DNA from: BOG-931 sp963761525
GTDB lineage: Bacteria > Pseudomonadota > Alphaproteobacteria > Rhizobiales > Xanthobacteraceae
Length of the DNA: 64,000 nt
Assembly (NCBI GenBank): GCA_963761525.1
Contig: CAVXHG010000006.1
Coordinates: 682,001 to 746,000 of the forward strand
Direction of reading: 5' to 3'
In this document: positions 8,228 through 16,308 of the stretch, piece by piece
How positions within the stretch are numbered: position 1 is the first letter of the stretch
Layout: every line of letters starts with the position of its first letter
Made by a program: the position numbers and the translations under genes
The notes under the pieces: model-generated
The model's database searches: none
What the model saw: the letters and a program-made list of their open reading frames with translations, nothing else
What the model was told of the DNA's origin: nothing

Positions 8228-8656
8228 ATGGCAAGCCTGCGCAACAAACGGCAATTAACGGTCGAATGGGGTCATTGCGACCCTGCGGGGATCGTTTTCA
8301 ACCCCCGTTTCTTCGAATATTTCGATTGGGGCACGTGGGGCCTGCTTGAGGCGGCGCTTGGTGTGAAGGCCCATGAACTCGCATCGACTTACGGCATTAT
8401 GGGCATTCCACTGGTCGATGCCGGCGCCAAATTCCTCGGACCCGCCAAGTTTGGCGACGTGGTCGAACTGACGTCCTGGGTCAGCGAATTTCGCCGCTCA
8501 AGCTTCGACGTCATCCACGAGCTGCGTGTGCACGGCGCTCTCGCCGTCGAAGGCAAGGAAACACGCGTGTGGGCGATACGCGATGCGTCCGATCCGATGA
8601 AGATCAAATCGCAGCCAATTCCGCCTGAAGTTATCGCGCGGTTTGACGTGCAATGA
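8228..8656 (+). CDS. 4-hydroxybenzoyl-CoA thioesterase-family (hotdog) protein
   Basis: Protein of 142 residues from ATG at 8228. VEWGHCDPAGIVFNPRFFEYFDW near the start is the classic 4HBT signature, with Asp18 as the expected catalytic acid. The family hydrolyses acyl-CoA thioesters, often of aromatic acids. A much longer open frame runs in from 5777, but that part is the antisense shadow of the two genes on the left; recognisable protein begins only at MASLRNK. It is probably the first gene of a rightward run with the membrane protein and peptidase. Confidence 0.88.
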   Translation: MASLRNKRQLTVEWGHCDPAGIVFNPRFFEYFDWGTWGLLEAALGVKAHELASTYGIMGIPLVDAGAKFLGPAKFGDVVELTSWVSEFRRSSFDVIHELRVHGALAVEGKETRVWAIRDASDPMKIKSQPIPPEVIARFDVQ

Positions 8657-8678
8657 ACTCACTGTTCGCAGGCTGAAG

Positions 8679-9089
8679 TTGGAAAAGAAAAAGATATTCT
8701 CACCGAACCAGGTGCTGGCGTGCTCGTTTTTCGGCGGCCCGATGGCGATGATCTATGCGCTCTGGAAAAACTTCCAGGTGCTGGAGCGGCCAAACGACAT
8801 GCAGCACATCCTGTTTTGGGGCGCGCTGTTCATCGGTTTGCTGCTACTGTTCTCGCCGTTCATTCCCGATTGGGCCGAGATCGTGGTGCCGATCGCGTAT
8901 TCGTTCGGCGCGCGCTCGATTGCGCAGAACCACCAGATCACCAAAGAGGCCATCAGGGATTCGACGGACTATGAGTTTCAGCCGGCGCTGAATGTCGCTG
9001 CGGTTTGCATCGTGTTCTTCGTCGGATTTGTCGTTATGACTTTTGCGGTTGTTTTTGCGCTGATATCGGCAGGCGTCATCGAGCCGTAA
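8679..9089 (+). CDS. Small integral membrane protein of unknown function
   Basis: About 136 residues. I place the start at TTG 8679, where GCAGG lies about 7 bases upstream; an in-frame TTG at 8643 would overlap the thioesterase by 14 bases. A basic N-terminus (LEKKK) is followed by hydrophobic segments near residues 10-28, 43-62, 65-80 and 105-130. No known domain is recognised. The tight packing with the thioesterase and the M20 peptidase suggests co-transcription. Confidence 0.6.
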   Translation: MEKKKIFSPNQVLACSFFGGPMAMIYALWKNFQVLERPNDMQHILFWGALFIGLLLLFSPFIPDWAEIVVPIAYSFGARSIAQNHQITKEAIRDSTDYEFQPALNVAAVCIVFFVGFVVMTFAVVFALISAGVIEP

Positions 9090-9115
9090 GTGCCGCGCAG
9101 AGTTATGAGGTGGCC

Positions 9116-10507
9116 ATGAGTCGCAGCGACGCTGTCTCTCGCGCTTACGCTTACTTTGACAACGGCGGCTTCCTCGCCGATCTGACGCGTCGCGTCGCCA
9201 TTCCGAGTTCGAGCCAGGAACCTGAACGTGCGCCGATGCTGCGCGCCTATCTCGACGACGAAATCGCGCCGGTCCTGTCCAAGCTCGGCTTTGTCTGCCG
9301 CATGCTCGACAATCCATCAGCTCCACCGGTGTTGGTCGCCGAGCGTGTGGAGAATCCGGATTTCGTCACGGTGTTGATCTATGGCCATGGCGACACCATT
9401 CGCGGCCTTGATGATTTGTGGCGCTCCGGCCTGACACCGTGGAAAGTCACTGTCGAAGGTGAGCGCATCTACGGCCGCGGTACGGCCGACAACAAAGGCC
9501 AGCACAGCGTTAACATCGCGGCCCTTGAAGCCGTGCTCAAGGAGCGCGGCGCACTCGGCTTCAACTGCAAGATCATGATCGAGATGGCCGAGGAAATGGG
9601 CTCGATCGGCCTGCGCGAATTATGCGAGCGTCATCGCGGCGATCTGCTCAAGGCCGACCTGCTGATCGCTTCCGACGGCCCGCGCATCGCGCCGGACAAA
9701 CCGACCCTGTTTCTCGGCGCGCGCGGCGGCTATCCGATCGATCTCATCGTCGACCTGCGTGACGGCGCGCACCATTCCGGCAATTGGGGCGGCTTGATCG
9801 CCAATGCCGGCATGGTGCTGGCGCAGGCGCTTGCCACCATCACCGATGGGCGCGGCGCGATCCAAATTCCGGAATGGCGGCCGCCGCTGCCGGACTCAGT
9901 GCGAAAAGCTCTTGTCGGCGTTGAGGTCGACGGCGGCGATGACGGACCGGCCGTCGATCCCGACTGGGGCGAGCCGAACCTCACGCCGGCAGAGCGGGTG
10001 TTCGGCTGGAACAGTTTTGAAATCCTTGCCTTCACGACCGGCACACCGGATCGTCCGGTCAATGCGATCCCGGGAACGGCGCGCGCGCACTGTCAGTTGC
10101 GGTATGTGGTCGGCACCAATGTCAGTGACATTTTACCGGCGTTGCGGCGTCATCTCGATCGTCGCGGTTTTGGTCAGGTCAGGGCCGAGACCGGCCGCAG
10201 TTCGCATTTCTATGCCAGCCGGATCGATCCGGCCGATCCTTGGGTGACATGGGTCGAGGCTTCGCTCGAACGTACGGCCGGATCCGCGCCGACAATTTTG
10301 CCCAATCTCGGCGGCTCATTGCCCAACGACATCTTCACCGATGTGTTGAACCTGAAAACGATCTGGGTGCCGCATTCCTATGCCGGCTGTTCGCAACATG
10401 CGCCGAACGAGCATTTGCTGGCGCCAATTGCGCGCGATGGCCTGGGCCTGATGGCGGGACTGTTTTGGGACCTCGGCGACGCTGAAATGGTGCGGCCTGC
10501 GCACTGA
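9116..10507 (+). CDS. M20-family metallopeptidase/amidohydrolase
   Basis: Protein of 463 residues from ATG at 9116, with TGAGG upstream. Zinc-ligand motifs are in order: HGDT at 91-94, GRGTADNKGQHS at 119-130, EMAEEMGS with the catalytic Glu pair at 157-158, SDGPR near 182, and a C-terminal histidine in SYAGCSQHAPNE. GARGGYPIDLIVDLRDGAHHS begins the dimerisation (lid) domain. The family hydrolyses peptides, N-acyl or N-carbamoyl amino acids. Together with the following TauD-like oxygenase and preceding thioesterase it may process one small molecule, but the substrate is unknown. Confidence 0.88.
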   Translation: MSRSDAVSRAYAYFDNGGFLADLTRRVAIPSSSQEPERAPMLRAYLDDEIAPVLSKLGFVCRMLDNPSAPPVLVAERVENPDFVTVLIYGHGDTIRGLDDLWRSGLTPWKVTVEGERIYGRGTADNKGQHSVNIAALEAVLKERGALGFNCKIMIEMAEEMGSIGLRELCERHRGDLLKADLLIASDGPRIAPDKPTLFLGARGGYPIDLIVDLRDGAHHSGNWGGLIANAGMVLAQALATITDGRGAIQIPEWRPPLPDSVRKALVGVEVDGGDDGPAVDPDWGEPNLTPAERVFGWNSFEILAFTTGTPDRPVNAIPGTARAHCQLRYVVGTNVSDILPALRRHLDRRGFGQVRAETGRSSHFYASRIDPADPWVTWVEASLERTAGSAPTILPNLGGSLPNDIFTDVLNLKTIWVPHSYAGCSQHAPNEHLLAPIARDGLGLMAGLFWDLGDAEMVRPAH

Positions 10508-10631
10508 TCGCGTTCTTTGTCGGGTTTCTTGTAGTTTCGCCCGCAAAGCGGTTTTGCAGGAGAATACACGTCAAACGCGTTATGCGGGCCGTTGTGCTCG
10601 CCGCGAGAGAAAACAATCGGAGGATTTGCCG

Positions 10632-11519
10632 ATGGATGTCATCCAGGTTGGTCCAGGTTTTGGCGCCGAAATCCGCGGCGTGACGCTCGCCGATGTCGCC
10701 AATGACGATGCGACCTACAATGCCGTTCGTGCGGCATTCGAAGAGCACTCGGTGCTGCTGTTTCGCGGCCAGGAAATCAGCGGCGAGGGGCAGCTTGCTT
10801 TCTCGCGCCGCTTTGGTCCGCCGGAATTCACCAAAGTCGGCTCGCTCGGCACCGGCACGCATTTTGTCATTCTCACCACCATCGGCGATGACGGCAAAGT
10901 CGTTCCGGAGGATCATCGTTTTGCAATGCGCAACAAAGCCAATCAGCTTTGGCATACCGACAGCTCGTTCAAGAGCGTGCCGGCCCTGACATCGATCCTC
11001 TCGGCGCGGACTATTCCCGATCACGGCGGCGAGACGGAATTCGCGTCAACCCGGCTCGCATTCGAGCGGCTCGATCCGGCGACGCAAAAGAAGCTGGAGA
11101 ATGCATTCGCCTGGCATCACTACGGCCACTCTCGCAAAAAGGTCGCGGAGGGCCTCGCCACCAAGGAAGAACTCGATGCGTTGCCGCCGCAGTGCTGGCG
11201 CATGGTCTGGCGCAACCCGGTCAATCGCCGTGGCGCGCTGTATATCGCGTCGCATACCTATGCGATCGAAGGCATGGAGCCGGCAGCGGGCGAGAAGTTG
11301 ATCGAGGAACTGACCGCCGCCGCAACCGCGCCGGGCGTGACCTACGAGCACAAATGGAAAAGCGGCGACGTCATCATGTGGGACAATCGCGCTACCATGC
11401 ATCGCGGCCGGCCCTGGCCGGGTAACGAGGCGCGCTACATGGTGCGCACGACGATCTCGGCGACGGCAGCCGACGGCCTTGAAAGTATGCGTCCACCGGC
11501 GCGTGTCGCCGCCGAATAG
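10632..11519 (+). CDS. TauD/TfdA-family alpha-ketoglutarate-dependent dioxygenase (1)
   Basis: Protein of 295 residues from ATG at 10632. GGAGG at 10619-10623 fixes this start over the in-frame one at 10554. The iron facial triad is visible: His108 and Asp110 in WHTDSSF, and a distal His in ATMHRGRP; the 2-oxoglutarate-binding Arg is in ARYMVRTT. The N-terminal GAEIRGVTLAD is typical. Members hydroxylate sulfonates, phenoxyacids and similar compounds, releasing an aldehyde or alcohol. It is about 125 bases after the M20 peptidase and faces the NIPSNAP gene tail to tail. A paralogue lies at 40125-41000. Confidence 0.9.
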   Translation: MDVIQVGPGFGAEIRGVTLADVANDDATYNAVRAAFEEHSVLLFRGQEISGEGQLAFSRRFGPPEFTKVGSLGTGTHFVILTTIGDDGKVVPEDHRFAMRNKANQLWHTDSSFKSVPALTSILSARTIPDHGGETEFASTRLAFERLDPATQKKLENAFAWHHYGHSRKKVAEGLATKEELDALPPQCWRMVWRNPVNRRGALYIASHTYAIEGMEPAAGEKLIEELTAAATAPGVTYEHKWKSGDVIMWDNRATMHRGRPWPGNEARYMVRTTISATAADGLESMRPPARVAAE

Positions 11520-11528
11520 CTTTCCCAA

Positions 11529-11834
11529 TCACGTCACCTGCCGAAGAAACGAGCGCTCCTCGCTGAGAATGAATCGTTCCTGCTGCGCGAAAGCGAAGTT
11601 GGCAACGCCGTCGGGATCGGCCCGAAGCCGCGCGCGGTAGGTTTCATAGGCCGCAAGGCTGTCGAACGAGATCAGCGCAAAAGCGATGTTGTCGGTGCCT
11701 TCGTGCGGCATCCAGTATCCGATCAGATCGCCGCCGCATTTTGGAATGATTTTCAGCCAGCGCCGGGCATATTCTTCAAAGCCGTCGCGTTTGTACGGAT
11801 CGAGCTGATAACGGATGAACACAGTGATCGTCAT
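11529..11834 (-). CDS. NIPSNAP-family protein
   Basis: Protein of 101 residues from ATG at 11834 (MTITVFIRYQLDPYKRDGFEEYA). The pattern of an RYxL start, GGDLIGYWMPHEGTDNIAFALISFDSLAAYE in the middle and a charged end matches NIPSNAP dimeric alpha-beta-barrel proteins. These are small and usually of unknown catalytic role, often encoded with catabolic genes. It closes the leftward run that starts at the acyl-CoA ligase. An upstream in-frame start (11870) has no ribosome site and is rejected. Confidence 0.8.
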   Translation of the reverse strand: MTITVFIRYQLDPYKRDGFEEYARRWLKIIPKCGGDLIGYWMPHEGTDNIAFALISFDSLAAYETYRARLRADPDGVANFAFAQQERFILSEERSFLRQVT

Positions 11835-11952
11835 CGCAGGTCTCCATTGCGAGCATGAGGATGCCCGCAAGATACGGCGTGATAGGGCCGCGATGCTTCG
11901 ACGGCCGCCGTAGCGTTTCCGGGCGACGCGACAGCGCCGTTTCGATGCGGCG

Positions 11953-13108
11953 TTAGCCAGCCGGCATCAATCGGCGGAACGCTTCGACAAAGCGTTCGAT
12001 ATCGCTTTCATCGTTATAGACGTGCGGGCTCACGCGCATGCGGCCAAGGCGCGGTGCAACGTAGATCTGTTCGGCAGCGAGTTTTTCGATCATCCGTTCC
12101 GGCATGCCGTCGCGAAACCCGACGCTCACGATATGCGGCGCCCTGACATTTGGCTCGGGAATATCGAGACGATTACTGCGCAGGCCGTCAGAAAGCCTTG
12201 CCGTCAGCGTGGCAAGTCGCTCGGTGATCGCCGCGCAGCCCCATGTCGCCATGCGTTCGATGCCGAGCGACGCCATCTCCAGTGAAATAAAATGGTCGCG
12301 TTCGCCCATGTCGAAGCGCCGGGCGTTGCCGACATAATCGAGGTCTTTGAAATAGATATTCCCTTCCGAATTGATGCCGCGCCGGCCGGCGCTGGTCTGC
12401 TCCAGCGGGATCGCGTCCTGATGCCGCTTGGCAACGTAAAGGAAGGCGCGGCCGTAGGGGCCGAGCAGCCATTTGTAGGTCGGAAACACGACAAAGTCCG
12501 GATCGAGCTTGCGGACATCGAATTCCATGACGCCGGCGCCGTGCGTGGCGTCGACGAGAAGCGCAGCACCATGCTTACGCAATTCCGGCGCAATGCGATC
12601 GAGATCGAGAGCGCCGCCATCCGTCCATTGCACCGAGGAAATCGAAGCAACGGCAATCGGCGGCGCGCCTGGCCGTTCGATTGCTTGCAGCACCGCGCTG
12701 GTCCAATCGTGGTCGGCTGGACTTACGACCTCGTCGACGCTGAAATCCCTCGATTTTGGCCCGCGCCATCCATTCCAGTACCGGCGAGGAGTGATCGTTT
12801 TGCAGCACGAGGACGCGCGATCCGCGCGGTATGGGCAGTATCTTCGCGGCGGTGGCGACGCCGTAACTGACGGATGAGGTCAGTGCGACGTCGTCCGGAT
12901 CGGCGTTGATCAGGCCGGCTGCCGCTTTACGCGCACGCTCGTATTGGCCGCTGGCGAACGCCGCATCGATCCGCCACGGCCGGCTTTTACGTGCGACCGC
13001 CTCGCGCGCGGCCTCGACCGTCGCCAAAGGCAACGGTCCGTAGGACGCGGCGTTCAGGTAGCAGACGTCACGCGGCAGATCGAATAGCGCGCGCTGCGAT
13101 GCCAGCAT
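11953..13108 (-). CDS. Class V aminotransferase/cysteine desulfurase-like PLP enzyme, split by one inserted base
   Basis: Two frames join into one protein of about 384 residues. The N-terminal half (from ATG 13108, RDVCYLNAASYGPLPLATV) ends in EWMARAKIEGF. The C-terminal half continues SVDEVVSPADHDWTSAVLQ in the next frame and includes LLVDATHGAGVMEFD and the PLP lysine in FPTYKWLLGPYGRAFLY. Removing one T near 12743 (GGATTTCAGC) restores the protein. This fold covers desulfurases, kynureninase-like and amino-acid lyases; the reaction is not assigned. It lies between NIPSNAP and FAH genes in a leftward operon. Either a sequencing insertion or a very recent frameshift. Confidence 0.82.
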
Positions 13109-13114
13109 GCGGCT

Positions 13115-13154
13115 TAGACCCTGATCTGATTAAGTTGAATCGAATCAGGGTCTA
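13115..13154. repeat. Inverted repeat between aminotransferase and FAH genes
   Basis: TAGACCCTGAT (13115-13125) pairs perfectly with ATCAGGGTCTA (13144-13154), enclosing 18 bases. It sits just upstream of the aminotransferase start and next to a GAGCATGATC palindrome, so the two elements may form one composite repeat. Confidence 0.7.
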
Positions 13155-13166
13155 GATTTTTAGTTG

Positions 13167-13217
13167 GAGCATGATCGTTGCGGAAAACCGGAGGTCCACT
13201 TTTCCGGATCATGCTCT
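13167..13217. repeat. GAGCATGATC-type palindromic repeat, copy 2
   Basis: GAGCATGATCGTTGCGGAAAACC at the left pairs with TTTTCCGGATCATGCTC at the right. As in copy 1, the terminal CTCTA provides the TAG stop codon of the adjacent leftward gene (FAH-family). Confidence 0.8.
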
Positions 13218-14169
13218 AGGCGCTTTCAGCGACGAAGGTGTTGCGCATTTTGCCGAGACTTTCGATCTCGGTTTCCATCACGTCACCGACTTTCAGGAAT
13301 GTATTGGTGCCCTGACCGACGCCGCCGCACGTGCCGCAGCTAAAGAAGTCGCCGCTCTGCAAGGAGAGAATGTTGGAAGCGTATTCAATCTGCTCTTCCG
13401 GCGTGAAGATGAACTGTGAGGTGTTGCCGTTCTGCTTGACCTCGCCGTTTACGGTGAGCCGGATGAACAGATTCATGTGATCTTTGACGAAAGCGCGCGG
13501 CACCAGGAATGGTCCTGTCGGCGCGAAATTGTCGTGGCTCTTGCCGTTGAGCCAGTCCGAGCGCAGGCCGGGACGGTCGGCGCGCACCTGTAAATCGCGC
13601 GCGGAGACGTCGTTGGTGGTCATCCATCCGGCGACATGATCGATGGCGTGTTCGGCCTTGATGCGCTTGCCGGGCTTCGAGATGACGCAGGCGATCTCGG
13701 CTTCCCAGTCGATCTTCTTCATGTCGCTCGGAATTGCGATGTCGTCATAGGCTCCAGCTAATGTGCTGGAGGCTTTGAGGAATAGATACGGCTTCGATGT
13801 CGTTTTCTCGCCGGTGAATTTTGGGCCTTCCTTGGGCGTCATGCCGGCGCGCAGCATTTCGTCGACATGTTCCTGAAAGTTTTGCGCGGCGTAGAACATC
13901 TTGCCGGGCCGCCGCACCGGCGGCAGAACTTTCAGGTCCGACAGCTTGAACGCGCCGGGCCGCCTGTCTTTTTCAATCCGGGCGACGTGCTCCTGCAACG
14001 CGGCGAAATTCGCGTCCCAGTCTTCCAGCAGTCCTTCGATGCTGTCGGTCGTGGTCAGCTTGCTGCCAGGGATGCTGCGCAGGCCAATAACGTCGTCGCC
14101 GAGAACAACGGCGGCAAACGTGCCGCCGTTGTTTGCAAAAGTGCCGAGCTTGAATGGAGTACCGTTCAT
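13216..14169 (-). CDS. Fumarylacetoacetate hydrolase-family protein
   Basis: Protein of 317 residues, ATG at 14169 overlapping the stop of the upstream binding-protein gene (ATGA). FAH-fold motifs are PGKMFYAAQNFQEHVDEM near residue 90, KIDWEAEIACVISKP (metal-binding Glu pair) near residue 150, GWMTTNDVSARDLQ near residue 180, and GDFFSCGTCGGVGQG near residue 275. The family cleaves or isomerises beta-diketone-like acids at a divalent metal, usually late in aromatic catabolism. The operon context (CoA ligase, hydratase, binding protein) supports that role, but the substrate is unknown. Confidence 0.88.
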   Translation of the reverse strand: MNGTPFKLGTFANNGGTFAAVVLGDDVIGLRSIPGSKLTTTDSIEGLLEDWDANFAALQEHVARIEKDRRPGAFKLSDLKVLPPVRRPGKMFYAAQNFQEHVDEMLRAGMTPKEGPKFTGEKTTSKPYLFLKASSTLAGAYDDIAIPSDMKKIDWEAEIACVISKPGKRIKAEHAIDHVAGWMTTNDVSARDLQVRADRPGLRSDWLNGKSHDNFAPTGPFLVPRAFVKDHMNLFIRLTVNGEVKQNGNTSQFIFTPEEQIEYASNILSLQSGDFFSCGTCGGVGQGTNTFLKVGDVMETEIESLGKMRNTFVAESA

Positions 14170-15431
14170 GGTTTTTTTGCTTCCGTGTAAGGGTAGATCA
14201 GGTTGCCGGTCTTATATTCGTTTGGCCACACGACAACCTCATGAGTGGTATCGCGGAAATTGTCGAGTGAATTGCCGGTGAGGTTCTGGAACTGGGTGAA
14301 AAACACGCGAGACTTCGCCCATTCGCCATCCTTGCCGAAAGCAATATCGCCGACCACTGTGTGAACGGCATGGCTGCGCAGCCATGCCGCAATCGCGACC
14401 TGATCGGTGCCTTTCGTCGCTTCCACTGCCTGCGCCAAAGTCTGGCCTGCCGCATAGGCGATTGGTGCAAACGCCCAGCCCATCGGGTCGATACCCTGCG
14501 ACTTGGCTGCTTCCTGGTATTTGGCCAGCACCTCATTGGTGCCGGGAAACACCAGCGACTTGGCCGGCAGGAACACTTCGTTGTTCACGATGCCGTTCAT
14601 CAACGGCCCAAGTTGGACTTTGATTGGCGTAACCAGAAGTCCGATGAAGGCGCCGCCGAACATTTTCGGCGCCAGGCCGACCTCGTTTGCCGCGCGGATG
14701 ATACCGACCGTATCCGGCGGATAGGCCGCTACGAAGACGATGTCAGGGTTGAGAGCCTGCACCTGGCGCATCACTGGCGTATAGTCGGTTGTTGTTGGCG
14801 GATATTTCAAATCCAGCACGGTGTCGAAGCCGCCCATTTCCTTGATGCTTTGCCGGGCACCGTCCGCCGCGTTCTGCGCGAATTCGGCGTCTGCGGCGAC
14901 GATGGCGACCGTCTTTGGGCGCGGGTTTTGCGCAGCCGCAAGCTGGAAAAAGCCGTAAGCGAAGGCTTTCTGTGGCTCTGGCCCCGTGGGCAGCATCGAG
15001 AAATATTGGTCGTAGTGGAATTTGCTGTTCGCGGCATTTGCCAGGATGCCGATGGTGGTCTTGTGGAATTGCGCCAAGACCGGAATAGCCGGCGCGACCA
15101 TATTGGTTGCGTAGGGCCCGATCAGCAGGTCGACTTTGTCGACCTGGATCAGCTTGGTGTAGAGTTGCGGCACGTTGCTCGGATTGCTCTGGTCGTCATA
15201 GAACACCAGCTCGATTGGGCGTCCCAACAATCCACCCTTGGCATTGACGTCATCGCGCCAGATTTGCAGCGCGGTCAGGACTTGCTTGCCAATCGGCGCC
15301 ACGCCACCGGTCAGCGACACGCTCAAGCCAATCCGGATCGGATCGGCGGCTTTGGCCGCATTGGCATAAACCAGCGCAAAGACGACCAGAAGCGCCGCCA
15401 GTGTGCGGCTCAATAAACCAAAAGCACGCAT
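14166..15431 (-). CDS. ABC-type periplasmic substrate-binding protein (branched-chain amino acid type)
   Basis: Protein of 421 residues starting at ATG 15431, with a signal peptide (RTLAALLVVFALVYANAAKA, cleavage after about residue 28). The mature part begins DPIRIGLSVSLTGGVAPIGKQ, and the type I periplasmic-binding fold continues with GLLGRPIELVFYDDQSNPSN and LLIGPYATNMVAPAIPVL. No permease or ATPase genes are adjacent, so it must share a transporter or act as a sensor partner. Its place between the hydratase and FAH genes suggests it binds the organic acid degraded by this operon. Confidence 0.85.
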   Translation of the reverse strand: MRAFGLLSRTLAALLVVFALVYANAAKAADPIRIGLSVSLTGGVAPIGKQVLTALQIWRDDVNAKGGLLGRPIELVFYDDQSNPSNVPQLYTKLIQVDKVDLLIGPYATNMVAPAIPVLAQFHKTTIGILANAANSKFHYDQYFSMLPTGPEPQKAFAYGFFQLAAAQNPRPKTVAIVAADAEFAQNAADGARQSIKEMGGFDTVLDLKYPPTTTDYTPVMRQVQALNPDIVFVAAYPPDTVGIIRAANEVGLAPKMFGGAFIGLLVTPIKVQLGPLMNGIVNNEVFLPAKSLVFPGTNEVLAKYQEAAKSQGIDPMGWAFAPIAYAAGQTLAQAVEATKGTDQVAIAAWLRSHAVHTVVGDIAFGKDGEWAKSRVFFTQFQNLTGNSLDNFRDTTHEVVVWPNEYKTGNLIYPYTEAKKP

Positions 15432-15496
15432 CGATTTCCTCCCCCTTGAACCCGCGGGTCTCTGAGGACCCCTTGATGACCTAATCTACAAGCAAG

Positions 15497-16294
15497 TTAG
15501 CTGCCGCGGAATACCGCTTTGCGTTTCGAGTGAAACGCTTCGACACCTTCACGGAAATCGTCAGATTGTCGCAGCCGGCTGTAGCAGTGCCCCTCCAGTT
15601 CGATTGCCGCTTCGAGATTGGTGTCCTCGGTCTCGTTGAGCAGGGTTTTTGCCGTGCGCTGCGCCAGCGGTGAAAATGCCCGAAGCTCGTCAACCAGCGC
15701 GTCGGTTACGTTCTCGAGCCTGTCGTCGGGGACACATTCGGTGGCGATGCCCCATTCGTAGGCCTGTTTCGCGGCAATGCGCTTGGAGCGCATGACGATG
15801 TCCTTGGTCCGGGTAATGCCGATGATCTTCTGCAGTCGCGCCGAACCGCCCGATCCCGGTATCTGGCCAAGCCGCTGTTCTGGCAGCGCATATAGGCAAG
15901 TCTCGGAAACAATGCGGAAGTCGCAGGCCAGCGAAATCTCGAAGCCGACGCCAAAGCAGTAGCCGCGATTGGCAACGATCACCGGTTTCGAACAACGCGA
16001 CGGCGCGGCGATATTCCAGGCCAGTTTGGAGACATGCTCGGGCGAAGCGGCAAGAAAACCTGCGATATTGCCGCCCGAGGAAAAGTTTTCGCCTTTGGCG
16101 CGCAGCACGATTACGCGCACGCTCGCATCGTCGTCGAGCGCCTCGAATACCAGCCGAAGTTGATCGCGCTGTGCCATTTCGATGACGTTGAGCGGCGGCC
16201 GGTCGAGAATGATGTCGGCGCGTTCGCGTGCGGCGTCGATCTCGACATGAAAACCGTCGAGCTGTTGCAGGCGCGGATCAGAAAACACGGTCAT
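15497..16294 (-). CDS. Enoyl-CoA hydratase/isomerase-family protein
   Basis: Protein of 265 residues from ATG at 16294, 14 bases behind the acyl-CoA ligase stop. Crotonase features are a first oxyanion loop with FSSGGNIAGF near residue 70, a second oxyanion region ANRGYCFGVGFEISLACDFRI near residue 110, and PEQRLGQIPGSGGSARL near residue 143. The usual A-hole residue pattern is slightly unusual (SSGGN rather than AGGD), so dehydratase, isomerase or hydrolase chemistry are all possible. It acts on a CoA ester, presumably the ligase product. Confidence 0.87.
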   Translation of the reverse strand: MTVFSDPRLQQLDGFHVEIDAARERADIILDRPPLNVIEMAQRDQLRLVFEALDDDASVRVIVLRAKGENFSSGGNIAGFLAASPEHVSKLAWNIAAPSRCSKPVIVANRGYCFGVGFEISLACDFRIVSETCLYALPEQRLGQIPGSGGSARLQKIIGITRTKDIVMRSKRIAAKQAYEWGIATECVPDDRLENVTDALVDELRAFSPLAQRTAKTLLNETEDTNLEAAIELEGHCYSRLRQSDDFREGVEAFHSKRKAVFRGS

Positions 16295-16308
16295 GCAGCA
16301 GTTCCTTG

